Shown here: positions 46,212 to 58,400 of the stretch, piece after piece
How the letters are laid out: each line of letters begins with the position of its first letter
Numbering within the stretch: position 1 is the stretch's first letter
From: Molanna angustata
Lineage: Eukaryota; Arthropoda; Insecta; Trichoptera; Molannidae
Reading direction: 5' to 3'
NCBI GenBank assembly: GCA_963576475.1
Contig: OY754977.1
Location: 13,702,743 to 13,766,742, forward strand
DNA length: 64,000 bases
Notes under the pieces: model-generated
Told to the model about the DNA's origin: nothing
The model's input: the letters and a program-made list of their open reading frames with translations, nothing else
The model's database searches: none
Translations under genes and position numbers: made by a program

Positions 46212-47002
46212 GGGCCGATCTTATAAACGAAAGACCAAATATTCGTAAGTATGTTTACGATTTACTAACGGATGGATGTTCCTAAGTAGATATTACTATC
46301 GGCGGTATTATAAAACTATTTTAACTGTCCGTTTATTTAACAGTTACAGTCTAATTAGACTACAATGGATTTTCAATGGATTTGTAATGGATTGTAATAG
46401 ATAAAGCGGTGCTGTCATTGCAATATATAAACAGAGAGTGTTTAATTTTTTTGCGTACTTCAAACAATATAAAAAATTACAAAAATGGTGATAATCCTTT
46501 ATTATTTGGCTAGCGCGCTAAAAAAACTTAATGCATATGTTGGTACTAGTTACAATTATTTATTCATTCATTTTTTTTAAATAAAATAAAACGTAATTCA
46601 GTGTCATCAATGTCATTTTGAAATAATAAAATATTTGGTCAAACACAAACTTGTAATCAAATTCGTTTTGGTTATTCAAAATCACTGTCGAACGACGTTT
46701 TTTACTGAAAAAAAGCAATTCAATATGAAAATCCAAAAAATATAAAACAGTATGTTTCAAAATATTCGTAATATTAAAAATGTACCGCAATATAAAAAAA
46801 AAAGTGTGGTAAAACTCAATCCTTCCATAACTTATCGTTAACGAACGCTTAATCGGTGGTCCGACCGTCAGTAAAGGCTATCGGTAAAATTTTACTAAAA
46901 TTTAACTAACGGATTGTTATAAGACGAAATATAGAGCATTTATATCAAATTTCGGTTTGTTTGGTCTGAAATCTAACTAACGGACGTTTATAAGATCGGC
47001 CC
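46212..47002. mobile_element. PIF/Harbinger-type MITE
   Basis: Terminal inverted repeats GGGCCGATCTTATAAACG (46212-46229, inverted at 46985-47002) are flanked by TTA on both sides (46209-46211 and 47003-47005), the TWA target site typical of PIF/Harbinger. The element is 791 bp with no transposase frame, so it is non-autonomous. It lies 150 bp from the LTR element. Confidence 0.85.
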
Positions 47003-47574
47003 TTAGAACACTAATAACAGTTTATTTTTGATAATCATTTCATATATAACTATTTCGAAAAGTTATGTATTATTTTTGATCCATATTTTTATGGAAATAC
47101 TAAGTATATCTAGTGCATTATATGTAATGTTAATAACTACGAGTGTAAAAGTTTTCAAAACAAATTAATTGATTTGACCAAGAGAAATTTCACCCCTGTT
47201 TTGCTATTATTATATTCACATTACGACCCCTTATCTATATAGAGATTAATTAGACCCTTCCGTGTAATCCTTGTTTAATTAGCAATGAAGGATTCCTTTT
47301 TAAAATTATTTAATATTTAATCACGAGAATTAGCCAAAGCCTGGGATGAACGCCAAAAGAGTAACAGAATTATAATTTTACATCGAAAATGACGAACGCC
47401 TCTGTGTTGTTTTAAACGTCACCTTAAATATGTATTTTTTATTCGAGTTTAGTATTTGACCAAGAGACAAAATACACGGAAAACATAACACGTTACTGCG
47501 GATTGTTTAATTATCAAAAACATCTGCGGCTTCGATAATATTGTTTGTTTTTTAAACCAATGACATATCAGGAA

Positions 47575-48540
47575 TGGAATGGGATGCAATAGGATGGAAT
47601 GGAATGGAATGGGATGGGATGGAATGGAATGGAATGGAATGGAATGGAATGGAATGAAATGGAATGGAATGGAATGGAATGAAATGGAATGGGATGGAAT
47701 GGAATGGGATGGACGGAATGGGATGGACGGAATGGAATGGAATGGAATAGAATGGAATGGGATGGAATGGAATGGGATGGAATGGAATGGGATGGAATGG
47801 AATGGGATGGATCGGGATGGAATGGAATGGGATGGATGGCATGGAATGGGATGGATGGCATGGAACGGGATGGAATGGGATGCCACGGAATGGACGGGAT
47901 GGAGTGGAGTGGAGTGGAGTGGAGTGGAGTGGAGTGGAGTGGAGTGGAGTGGAGTGGAGTGGAGTGGAGTGGAACAGAACAGAAGAAAACAGAACAGTAT
48001 AGGATAGAATAGGATAGGATAGGATAGGATAGGATATGATATGATAGGATAGGATATGATAGGATAGGATATGATAGCATACGATATGATAGGATAGGAT
48101 ATGATAGGATAGGATATGATATGATATGATAGGATACGATATGATAGGATAGGATATGATATGATAGGATATGATAAGATAGGATATGATAGGATAGGAT
48201 AGGATATGATATGATATGATATGATATGATAGCATACGATATGATAGGATAGGATATGATAGGATACGATATGATAGGATATGATAAGATAGGATAAGAT
48301 AGGATAGGATAGGATATGATAGTATAGGATAGGATAGGATATATGATATGATATATGATATTTGATATATGTATGATATACGATATATGATATATGTATA
48401 TGATATGATACGATATGATATGATAGGATAGAATAGGGTAGGATAGGATAGGATAGGGTAGAAAGGATAGGATAAGATAGGATAGAATTAAATAGAATTG
48501 ATTATGATAGGATAGTAGAGGATAAAATAAAATAGAATAG
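47575..48540. repeat. Pentanucleotide array: GGAAT, GGAGT, then GGATA
   Basis: 47575-47890 is mostly GGAAT with GGGAT and GGACG variants. 47898-47971 is pure GGAGT. 47998-48540 is GGATA with TGATA variants and a short ATATG-rich section near 48340-48420. Sub-blocks change motif sharply. Because five is prime to three, frames on both strands cycle without stops and give long Met/Glu/Trp/Asn or His/Ser/Ile/Pro frames. These are not genes. Confidence 0.97.
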
Positions 48541-49039
48541 TTCAGAATAAATTATAATTATCATATAAAGAAATATGAAGTTTATTTAGTTTATATGTTA
48601 ATTTCACTGCGATACGGCATTCTTACGCATTCTCATTGTGTAGAAATTAATGGAAATAACTGTGAAATCATCATTCTTCACTACAAAGGCGGAGATCAAA
48701 AATGATATGTACGTATTTGCAGGAACATTTATAATATTAACTGCAAACAGCAAATATCTACATTGCAATAATGTCTACCTTGGAAAGCGAAAATGATATC
48801 TAAAGTGATATGTGAAATTGTCTAGATTGAGTGTAAATTGAGTAGTTGGTAAATCGTAAAACTCTCATTTTTATAGCATATCGAGGTAGGTACATAAATG
48901 GTTTCATTCTTTTTGAAACCAAGCACTAAAACAACTCGTACATATAGTTTTAGTTCTATGAGTTCTACTGCTTTCATAAAATAACATGTTTTTACACATA
49001 AACTAAATACATATTTTATTATAACCTTATTTGTATCCG

Positions 49040-49140
49040 CCGGCCTTCGTAGGTCAAATGTTCAAATTCGTGTGGAGACACTGTTTAAATTGATTTTTCA
49101 GTCTGGATCTGTGAGACGATGAATATCATAAATTTCTCTC
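49040..49140 (+). repeat. tRNA-derived SINE (type c), copy 2, deleted
   Basis: GCCGGCCTTCGTAGGTCAAA, TTCAAATTCGTGTGGAGACA and TCTGGATCTGTGAGACGATG align with the copy at 51085-51235 in opposite orientation. Most of the anticodon region is lost. Confidence 0.5.
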
Positions 49141-49549
49141 CAGAATGTGCAACTTGTCGTTGGCTGCTTATGAACATAATCAATATTTGATATAGTAGGA
49201 TAGGTACATGTTAGTTGCCCGAGAAAAAAAATCGTGTTCGAATCCTGCTTCGACTGATTTCCTAGTTTAATTAATGCTTGAGAACATTATTCTTTTTTGG
49301 TATATGGACATATTTATGCTAGGTACCGACTTAGAAGAGTGCTTACACTCTTTTCTATTATCATCGTTTTCTGGTGTCCTGTAAGAACCGTGAAATCTTA
49401 ACCTTCACATGCATCTCAAACAGTTCAGTAATGAGGTTAACCACCTATTTTCAATATTTCCTTCACTTTATAAGGTAATGCACTCCGGCTGACTCCGGCA
49501 CGAACGTACATATTATAACGAATAGATACAAATTACACTACACACTAAA

Positions 49550-49800
49550 ATTAGTATGAGGATTTGATTGTCACCATGGAAATAAAAATCAACAAAATGT
49601 CAAATGTATGGAACAATTTTAGCATAAAAGGCGATAATTTTAGCATATAGTTAAATAAAATTATCATCATGATTTTCACTCAAAATCTAAGTTATACTAT
49701 AATATTATGTTGTATTCGTGTAAATTCGTACTTCAGACATTTAAATAAATAAATTGTACCGACAAAAGAGTACATTCTGTGACCTTTAATTCGTTAAATA
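49550..49800. repeat. Dispersed repeat shared with 16460-16720
   Basis: Second copy of the family with CTAAGTTATACT and TTCGTGTAAAT(T/A)CGTACTTC in the same order and spacing. Confidence 0.45.
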
Positions 49801-50364
49801 AATAAAAAAATATATATTAAAAATATGATTTTTGATTTGTCTATCTAACTCACTGGTCGTAAAGAAAGCGATGTGCAGATCATTTAAATTTTAATATTTT
49901 TTTCTATTTTATGATTGATGCTGGAACGAAAAAATTAAAAAACCACATCCCACATATATTCATATTACTCACTAAAATATTACGGTGGATTATGGTATAA
50001 TATCTGTATATTATATTATAAATACACCAGGCAAAGGGGCGTTTCAGATTAATCATATAAATTTTATTTTTTCTCGTAAAGAAAGGACGTAAAAAATATA
50101 ATTAAATAAATGCGAATGGTAGATACGTCATATATTACGCCACAAAATAAATTGTGTTCATAAATTCTTTGCCCTTATTTCATTACACCAGAGTGTTTTT
50201 ACTTTATTAGCATATACTTTTAAATTTTATTATTTGCTGACGGAATTTTTTTATTTCTCTTGTTTAAAACATAATTTATTTTTACTCATCATTGGGTACT
50301 TGTCTAAATATATATTTTTTTTCAAATTGAAATAAAAATATACAGTGTCTTTTATTATTATATT

Positions 50365-50455
50365 CCTCAGAACAGGCTTCACCTAGGGAGACAATAAATT
50401 CCATTGTAATATTTATATGTATATTATGTAAGTTAGGTTATATTGAATAAATAAT
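50365..50455 (+). repeat. LINE 3' UTR fragment
   Basis: CAGAACAGGCTTCACCTAGG, TATTATGTAAGTTAGGTTATA and AATAAATAATAAA match the 3' UTR of the LINE at 61325-61920. No coding part. Confidence 0.55.
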
Positions 50456-50458
50456 AAA

Positions 50459-50655
50459 CACTTCCTAGCACCCTGCGCAAGTGACGAGTTTATTGCCATA
50501 TGGCAATTTATTCCAACTTACCAGTGTTTCCAGCCCAGAGAAGCAATATAGGCGTGAGAAATGAATTTAAATAAATTTCTTCTCTGCTGGGGATCGAACT
50601 CAGGACGCCCGCACAGAATCAGAACTGTGTCACGGCGGTCGGCCGTGTACATACT
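50459..50655 (-). repeat. tRNA-derived SINE (type b), copy 2
   Basis: Collinear with 2986-3195. The B box is better preserved (GAGTTCGATCCCC on the minus strand). It sits directly behind a LINE 3' end (50365-50455). Confidence 0.7.
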
Positions 50656-51084
50656 GTATAAATTAGAATTTTTCATATATTGTATAAATTTTTCATATAT
50701 TGTATTATGGAAATAAATAAATAAAATTGAATCAAGTTTTTTGAATATTATGTATAATTATGTATTTTATTAAAATTTAACCCAAGTAGACTCACTGACT
50801 AAAACATTTGGGGAGCTAAATAATGATTTTATGAAGGACTTTTTATATTTTCTGAATATAATTTTATGAATATCAGCTTACTTTCTTCAAAGGTTGATAT
50901 TTTGATAAAATTTTTGGTAAATTCGACAAAAAATATAAATGCATGTACTAACGGCATTTTTTTGGTACATCTCAATAGTGATTGAGGTAGATATTTATTT
51001 ATTTATTTATTTTGTATAGCTTCCCGGGCAACTAATAGGTATTATGTCACAGAATTATTTAACATGCACCCAATACAATTTTCA

Positions 51085-51235
51085 AGCATACAATTTTCGA
51101 CTTACGATATTAATCGTCTCACAGATCCTGACAAAAACACAATTAAAAATTGTGTCTTCACTGGGAATCGAACCCGGGATCTTTGGCTCACGATTCAGAT
51201 ATCTAACCAACTGAGCAACAAAGGCCGACATCGTG
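51085..51235 (-). repeat. tRNA-derived SINE (type c), copy 1
   Basis: The minus strand has GGCCTTTGTTGCTCAGTTGG (A box) and CCGGGTTCGATTCCCAG (a near-perfect B box), then ACACAATTTTTAATTGTGT and GGATCTGTGAGACGAT. The anticodon and acceptor arms do not fold well. It recurs, with the middle deleted, at 49040-49140. Confidence 0.65.
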
Positions 51236-51334
51236 TATGAAAGCAAGGAAACTAAAAAATGTTGAAAATTAAATTTTCCAAAAAAGGGTTCATGTTCCTT
51301 TGGCTGGCATTGATTTAACGCAAAAAATATTTCA

Positions 51335-51750
51335 ATCATTCATTCATTCATTCATACCATCACGGCATATCCCACAATGTGGGGTAACCAGCGAAAGGTG
51401 TGCGGGTGTGCATTGCCTTATGAAAGGGAGCACAACACATGTGTATACCCACACACCAGTCTCGTCTCACCTAAAAAGGCACTACATTCAGAATGGGTGG
51501 TGAACCTCATTGCTGAACTATGTCAGATGTTGTTGTTGCCTGTTGTATTTTTGATTACCCGGCTCTTACGGGACACTCGAAAACAGTAATAGAAAAGAGT
51601 GGAAGCACTATTCTAAGCCGGTGCCTCACAGCTAATATTTCAATCACATCCACAAAAAAGTATTTATTCAATAATGCGAATGAATCACTTGAGGTCGAAT
51701 TTGAACCTGAGTCTTTTCGTCAGATACCAAAATGTTTAACAACAACCCAC
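51335..51750 (-). repeat. Retroposon 3' end with (ATGA) tail, copy 1
   Basis: (CATT)n at 51339-51352, then CATACCATCACGGCATATCC, CACAATGTGGGGTAACCAGC and GGTGTGCGGGTGTGCATTGC match 5465-5640 and, inverted, 53330-53735. A conserved inner part includes ACATTCAGAATGGGTGGTGA. Reading frames of 60-78 codons are unrecognisable. The last bases equal those of the LINE at 58715, which suggests a partner SINE/LINE pair. Confidence 0.6.
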
Positions 51751-52212
51751 CCATAGTTACCTATGAATATTGTAAACAATTGTGATTGTCTGTAAAAATG
51801 ACAAAGTCTCGATTCTTTCTTCTGTATATACCTGTACATTGTACATTGTACATGATATTTTTTTCAAAGCCTTTTTCATAAGCTTAACAGATGGTGCGTC
51901 ATGTGTCGAGTACCGACTGTTATATAATTAAGAAAAGGTTAAATAAACATGTTTTTTATAGTTTAAGTAATGTCAAAAACATACCAAATGTACCCTTTTA
52001 TGAATATTATTGAAAAATGCATAATTTGGATTTGAAAGACTTTGGATCTGAGACATACAAAAATGCAACCAACAATTTTAATTTTAACTTAAATATTATA
52101 AATTTTAAAAATGTTTCTAGTTAGAACATAATTGGCTGCCACAATTCTAGTAAGAATGTGAATAACTATGAAATGTGAATAAGAATGTGAATAATTCTAG
52201 TAAGAATGTGAA

Positions 52213-52682
52213 TAACATGTGTAACATATGAGATCTAACTGTCGAAGGTGATAGTATGTATAATTGAAGAATCCATACCAAAATATAATCCCTTAAATCC
52301 AAAATATTGAATATATTAAGATATTTTGTTTTCTCTACATACACAAAATACGTGTGTCAATTTAGGATAGTATCGAGAACAGTCCTTGTATGCATGTATG
52401 ATTGGAGATTAAGTATCAAACTATTGAGACTCCCCGTAGATGTTGTGTATACTGACATACAAATTGTATGAAACGATGTCGTCAGTAAATTCAATTTTTA
52501 TATAGACTGAAAAAAGTTAGTGACGTATTAATATACAATAAATATGTACCTACTTTTTATAGAAAATTCGAATATCTATTTGGGGCGTTTCAGCGTTTTT
52601 CAGCATTTTTAAAAAAAATGTCTAAACATTGTCGATCTGTTAAGAGAAAAATTAATTTCTCTTGAACAAATCGACAGTTGGA
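52213..52682 (-). mobile_element. HINE family, copy F (internally deleted)
   Basis: The left side has the hairpin remnant ACATGTGTAACATATGAG and GATCTAACTGTCGA. The right end is AAATCGACAGTTGGA at 52682, preceded by the terminal hairpin GTTAAGAGA...TCTCTTGAAC. The microsatellite region is deleted. Confidence 0.6.
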
Positions 52683-52917
52683 TAAACTTCAATATACAGC
52701 AAGATGCCTCGGATAAGATTTTTGTTATTCAAGGATACCTAAATATCACACATAAAAGATCATCAGATTACACATCACACATGAAAGATAACTGCTTAAC
52801 TAGACTGAGTCTGTTCCAAAGCAATTTCCTGTAAAGTTTGTACACTTATGACATTTTATATAATAACAACACAATAACAAATAACTACCATAAAAATATA
52901 TATACTATTAAAAAAAT

Positions 52918-52990
52918 GATTTGGTTGTGGCCAACTTTAAGCTCCTCGATACCAAGTCACTTCAGAAAGTATTTAAATTTTGTATGGAAA
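52918..52990 (-). repeat. GGCCACAACCCACT repeat, copy
   Basis: GGTTGTGGCCAACTTTAAGC, CTCCTCGATACCAAGTCACTT and GTATTTAAATTTTG are the reverse complement of the motif series at 32760 and 63828. Confidence 0.55.
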
Positions 52991-53329
52991 ATTTTCAGCA
53001 TTTTCATGATATGAGTTTTGTTGAATTATTTTTATTTAAATATTTAATTATGAAAACATTAATCAATGCCATTTTATGAAAGTCGTGTACGTTTCAGTAA
53101 ATTTGATAATAAAAATAACAAATTTCGAGTTTCCTAAACTTGGGTCACATTGAAATATTTGACAGTTAAAAATATTGAGAATCACTATTCAAATATCCTT
53201 CAAAATCGAATGGTGTCTAAGCGAGTATTAGATACAGAAATTTGCAAAATTTGAAAAGATTCGAATGAGGTACTTAGTATATAACCGATGAAGTTGAACA
53301 ATCAGCACTAAAATTCTGATGGCATTTAG

Positions 53330-53735
53330 TGCTGATGGATGGATGGTGTTTATAACACATGCGCGGTGCAATATATGAAAAAAATCTTTTCCTTAATTCC
53401 GTATTTATTTTCGGAACACGATAGCTACCCGAAGTTTTGCTCGTTGTGTCCTTTGAATAACATCTCACATAGTTCAGCTATGTGGTTCACCACGCATTCT
53501 GAATGTTGCTTTTCTGTGTGAGACGATACTGATGTGTGCAGATTCACGCATGTGTCTTGCTTCCTTATATAAGGTAAAGCACACCCGCATACCTGTCGAT
53601 AGTTACCTTACCCCATTGTGGGATATTCCTGGTTTATTTGATATTTTTGCACCATTAAAATATATTTACTAAACTGTAGCTTCTTGATAAATAAATAAAT
53701 TCCGTGATGGTATGAATGAATGAATGAAAATTTTG
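53330..53735 (+). repeat. Retroposon 3' end with (ATGA) tail, copy 2
   Basis: Inverted relative of 51335-51750: GGTTCACCACGCATTCTGAA, AAAGCACACCCGCATACCTG, CCCCATTGTGGGATATTCC and, after a ~70-bp interruption with an AAATAAATAAAT stretch, CCGTGATGGTATGAATGAAT. Confidence 0.6.
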
Positions 53736-53739
53736 ATCA

Positions 53740-55020
53740 TTCGTATTGTATGTATTTGTTTTTAATATAAATAACCGCAAAATCTGTCAAAAATATTAGA
53801 TAATGAATCATAAGATGGATTTCCCCTTAGATGTTATAGTGAAAGCGCCATTCAAAATTCATTCCAATTCGTCATAAATGATACTTTATGATTGTAAAAT
53901 TAATAATACGTTTGACAAGACTCGCACAGTCTCGTTGTGATGTCATATTGTAAAATCACATAATATATACATTAGATAAATATTTTTTTTTTTTATTTAT
54001 TTAACCTCAATAGGGTTGGCTTGCGTTGAGGTCGACAATTTGACAGAAAGTAGAGACAATGTATAACATAGATAATAAAATAGGCAGTAGATACAGTTGG
54101 GTACCAAACAATGATTCAGTGATATTGGTTGACATTATTTACTAAAAATATAAATTTTTTAAATGTTTTATTTTTCTAAATGCCAAATATTTCCTGATTA
54201 ATTTCAGATTTTTGAAATAAATTTCTTATTGGAAACTAATACATAAGATAAGAGTACATACAAATGCACGCCTTATCTGGAAAATATTATTTAAATGGAT
54301 TTGCTGCTAATATTTTCTTACAGAATTAAATAGCGAAGTACCTACTTATAATCTTATATGAATCAACCAATTATTATCTGTTTTTATTTTATATTTAGAC
54401 GAAAGTTATCCTGAAGCAGAGAACATTGTTCTCGAAACAGTTCGACAAAAGACTTCACAAGTTGCGTAGGTATAGAGTTTGTGTGTTATTGGACTTCTTA
54501 AATTTCATAAAATAGGTACATATGTCTAATAAAAGAGTTCACATATTATTATTATGTGAACTAATAAATGTTAAATATTCTTAGTAATAATTATTTCATT
54601 ATTATACAATGTGAATGGGATCCCACAAAAAAAAACAATTCCATTTGCATGAAATTTTTCAGTATTTGAATAAATGATCGTTTTTTTAGTAAATTTATTG
54701 AAGGAAAATACCATAGATACAACACTGAAACCATGGAATGATATTTGTATTTCCCGCCTTATTGAATTTTATATATTGTTATAGTGGCTTACCTGTAACA
54801 CTGAGAAGTGACATGACGACAACCGAAGAACAATTTCCCACCAAAAATTTCTTTACACACAATGTCACAATAAATATATTATTCCTTTTTATGTTACACT
54901 ACGAATGTCGCACACTATTTGTCTCTCTCTGTATCTACATCAAATATAAATGCACTTAAACATGAAGAAAGCTATAATATTATCCACATATTCCTAACTC
55001 GTGTGATAAGATAATGAATA
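53740..55020. other. AT-rich DNA, no gene seen
   Basis: A T-rich start (53984 onward, TTTATTTATTTAACCTCAAT) may be an inverted retroposon tail. Otherwise nothing. Confidence 0.4.
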
Positions 55021-55229
55021 AACTGCACACTCGGGAGTATCAGTCAACTCTTTCTCCCCTCTGACAACTATTGTCGAACGTATTTATTTTCATAATACAT
55101 AACACAACATAATCAATTATTTAAACAATTCCACTAAATCAACACAAACAACCGAATTATTGAACGATATATACACACTAAAGCTTTACGTCGACTTGGT
55201 AGCGTTTCACAAACGAATCAATCCGATTG

Positions 55230-55600
55230 TGAAATATTATAACCTCTAGTTGTTAGCGCGGAGGCGACGGAAAATATTCGATTCTCGAACGACACTTCTT
55301 CGCTTTTGGAATTATCAAGACTTTTCGCGGCTCTCTCCAGTCAGGTTGGTCTCTCAACGTTTATATATTATTTCCGATCGTGTTAGGTCAGGGGCTGCGT
55401 CGGCGAGCCCCCGTTGGGCCGCGGGCCGCGTATCAGAGCGGCCCCATCTCTCGCGGCATAGCACTGCCCGCTGACTGGCGGTGAGGACTGTGAACGCTTC
55501 ACACCTCCCCCGCGACATATTGGACGCCATCTTGGACATGCGCATCGAAGCCTCGGCGGACGAAAATTGACCAAGTCGGAACGTTCGGAGGGAGGGAAAA
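55230..55600. promoter_or_regulatory. CpG-rich island, possible promoter/first exon
   Basis: An abrupt GC- and CpG-rich stretch (GCGTCGGCGAGC, CCGCGGGCCGCG, TCTCGCGGC, CCCCGCGAC, GACGCCATCTTGG) in AT-rich DNA. GCCATCTTGG resembles a YY1/Pleiohomeotic site. On the minus strand TATATAAA (55358-55366) could serve as a TATA box; on the plus strand ATCAGTC at 55039 could be an initiator further upstream, and AAGGTAGGTA (55671) looks like a splice donor. Frames of about 63-74 codons are not recognised. Direction and gene are unknown. Confidence 0.35.
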
Positions 55601-56539
55601 TCTGAAATTTTATCGTGTATTCCCTCAGTGATTAAAAAAACATTTCAACATTTTAAGGATCATTAATTTTAAGGTAGGTACCCTACATGGCTCAAATAAT
55701 TTACGTAACAGCCTCTTTTAAACAATTCACAAAAGTTATAAAGAAAATGAAACAATTAAATTCGTCGTTTGGTGCTTAGATTGAGAAAATTTAAAAACCT
55801 TAATATACTACATTCCTATTATTGAACATCAATACCCTAAAAGGAAGGTCCTCCCAATGATGAAAAAAAACGTTCAAATGCTGTTCTCTTATTCTTCCTT
55901 GCACTTACTGAGGATTTATGATACTCTCAATCGCTCAGAAAATGGCCCTGCATCTTTGTTTCACCATAGGACTGTACGACTGTCTTGGAAAATCCTGCAG
56001 TGGACTCAACAAGGTCACTTCATCGGGTGAGCGACCTGACCTTCTACCTTCCGTGCTTCCCAATACGAAGGGCTTCTCTTAGTTCAGTTCAGTTTCACTG
56101 CCGGCAACCCGACGTTTATTATACAAAAATATACGAATGATAATACATTTTTCGTTCCCCGTCTCACTACGAAAACCTGTTCTGAGACGGGTCATTTATA
56201 ATATTCCTGTTTAATTATATTATTTAATTTCCAGTGCCAGCAAAGATAATTCTGGTCTTGATTTTTTTTAATGAAACATACACGACAAATAACAAGAAAA
56301 AAATATATAAAACAAAGTTCATAAAAATGATCAAAACATAGGTAAAAACGAGTGGGTTGTGGCCAACACTAAACTCTCCACACCATAGTAAGCGTTCATT
56401 TTTTCTTCTTGAAAGGTTGACAATCTCTAAATGCATTACAAGTACATTTCTGTTAGACTCCTAAACAAATATAAGATTCCCAAAGGAAAAAAGTTTTAAC
56501 AACACACCATACCCACAAAAACATTGTCACGAAACTAAA

Positions 56540-57480
56540 AGTATGGATTTTCTACATGATACCTGTTGAAAAAATTTAAGTAAAATTGCATTACTAGCAA
56601 GATGAGCATGTATGAGACAGTGTAATGTTGATGATGCGATGTATGTGTCAAGATAGAAGAATGCGGTGTTCGGTTCTCACTGCCTACCCCTCGAGGAAGA
56701 TAGAAGTGGAGAGTAAAAAATATACTTGTCTGTAGAGACACATAAAATATCAATATGAAGTTGATCACTCAATTTTCCCTTACATAAGCTATTTTACTTC
56801 TGTTATATAATTATCAACGAAGTTTTTATTTGTTTATAAGTTATATCTATAATGTTTTTATATTTATATTATTATTTAGTTATATTTTTATTTGTTTATA
56901 AGTTTAAAGTAGACTTTTTGATTCTACATTAATTTCAATATGCGCGATAGGCCTATTTAGCCTTGTAAGGGCATTTACTAGCTTATAAGCTAGTTAATGC
57001 TCTAACAAGGCGAAATAGGCCTATCGCGCATAGTAAAATTAATGTGGAATCAAAAAGTTTTTACTATTTCTGTTTAATACATTTTGCATGCAAATATGAA
57101 AATTATTTCACATTGATATGGCAAACCATAGATTATTTTTCATTAAATTTTGACAATCCTTCAATGCATTTTTGATGAGTGTATTTTTTTTGTATCGAAA
57201 TTTCAAACAGTATACAAAAAAATCGATTTTCCAGACCGTGAGAGCATTTTGAAAATTTGGACAGATGAACTCATCAGCTAGCTCTAGGTCTATGCACTTT
57301 ACACATATGATGTTAATATGAAGTCGATCGGACTTATAGTTTGGGCTGAGGACACAGAAAGGATAATCCGTACACGACGAAACTCACAGTGTGCACTCTC
57401 TACATGATACCCGTTGAGAAAATGATGTAAAAAACATTGTGAAATCATGAATTTCCACTATTCCATAGTGTGGAGAGTAA
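56540..57480 (-). repeat. Dispersed repeat, about 700 bp, copy 2
   Basis: Reverse-complement partner of 18510-19260. It carries extra DNA at about 56800-57100, including the 144-bp palindrome, and a second TCTACATGATACC motif near its right end (57400) that duplicates the one at 56550. Confidence 0.7.
56914..57057. repeat. 144-bp palindrome nested in another repeat
   Basis: The arm CTTTTTGATTCTACATTAAT...TATGCGCGATAGGCCTATTT...AGCCTTGT...TTACTAGCTTA is matched inverted up to CAAAAAG at 57057. The centre is CTAGCTTATAAGCTAG. The interval splits the 18510-type repeat, so it is probably a small foldback element inserted there. Confidence 0.85.
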
Positions 57481-58300
57481 AAACTAATAAAACTTAAAAA
57501 TGTAACCTAAATTTTGTAACTTAATTTTCTTAACAACATTTATTTATTTATTTTATTTATTTAGATGACAACATTCAGCGTATAGGAAATTATACAAAAT
57601 AAAGATGATTAGAGTAGTATTAAAGATAATTACAGGTTGTCACTGAAGTTATTGTAGTACCTATGTATATTAAGATAAGTTAGGAATAGTTACGGTGAGA
57701 ATATTATGGTGAGATATTGTGTGTGTGAATGATGTGTGAAATTGTATATACATATAAATCTGTGCAGTATATTAAGTGTTGAGTAAGATTATGAGAATGA
57801 AATTTTGATAAGTCTGATATATATATTTTTTAAATGTGGTGGCGCTTAGTAAGAATATGTCGAACTCTTGGAAATGCATATTGTATGTATTGCAGATTCT
57901 GTAGATTGTTGCATGTTGAGCATAGTTAGTGTTAGGATATGTTAGAATTTTCTTTCTTAAATAGCATATTTTATAAATTCTTTTTAACATAACATTTTTG
58001 TGGCAACAGTGTACATAGAACACCTTAGATATAATATTTTCATGAACATTATTGGATATATGTATGTTCAAAATATCGAAGGATGCGATATTTATATATT
58101 GACGACGTAACACATTGGTTCTCATAGTGGTCCATGATATTTGCACAATTCTCCGCCAATTTTATATCTTGAAAATATCAATTTTCTTTCTGTCTGAGTC
58201 CCTACGAGTCTATTTCTTTAGACACCATAGATGAAGATAAGAGTTCTAATTAGCTTGTACCACCATTGTAATTGCTGTTTTTTGTTCGGTTTTGATATTT
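57480..58300. other. Possible inverted retroposon 3' region
   Basis: TTTATTTATTTTATTTATTTA at 57540 suggests a minus-oriented tail. The adjoining 124-codon minus-strand frame (57772-58146) has no motif I know. Confidence 0.3.
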
Positions 58301-58304
58301 TTTT

Positions 58305-58400
58305 TTATTTATTTATACATCTTCTTGTACATAATATAAACAAATATAAATGTACACTGGCGGGATTATTGCCACTAGGCAATTTCTTCCAACCAACCAG
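58305..58400 (-). repeat. SINE type b, 3' fragment with (TTTA) tail
   Basis: TTTTTATTTATTTATA precedes CTTGTACATAATATAAAC, GGATTATTGCCACTAGGCAA and TTCCAACCAACCAG. Together with 31470 it shows the full 3' end of the family. Confidence 0.55.

Noticed and set aside
47449..48235. Long frames of His/Ser/Ile/Pro or Met/Glu/Trp residues
   Set aside because: They are translations of a pentanucleotide repeat, present on both strands and in several frames.
51157..51229. A functional tRNA gene with a perfect B box
   Set aside because: Acceptor and anticodon arms do not pair, and the downstream body is repeated at 49040-49140.
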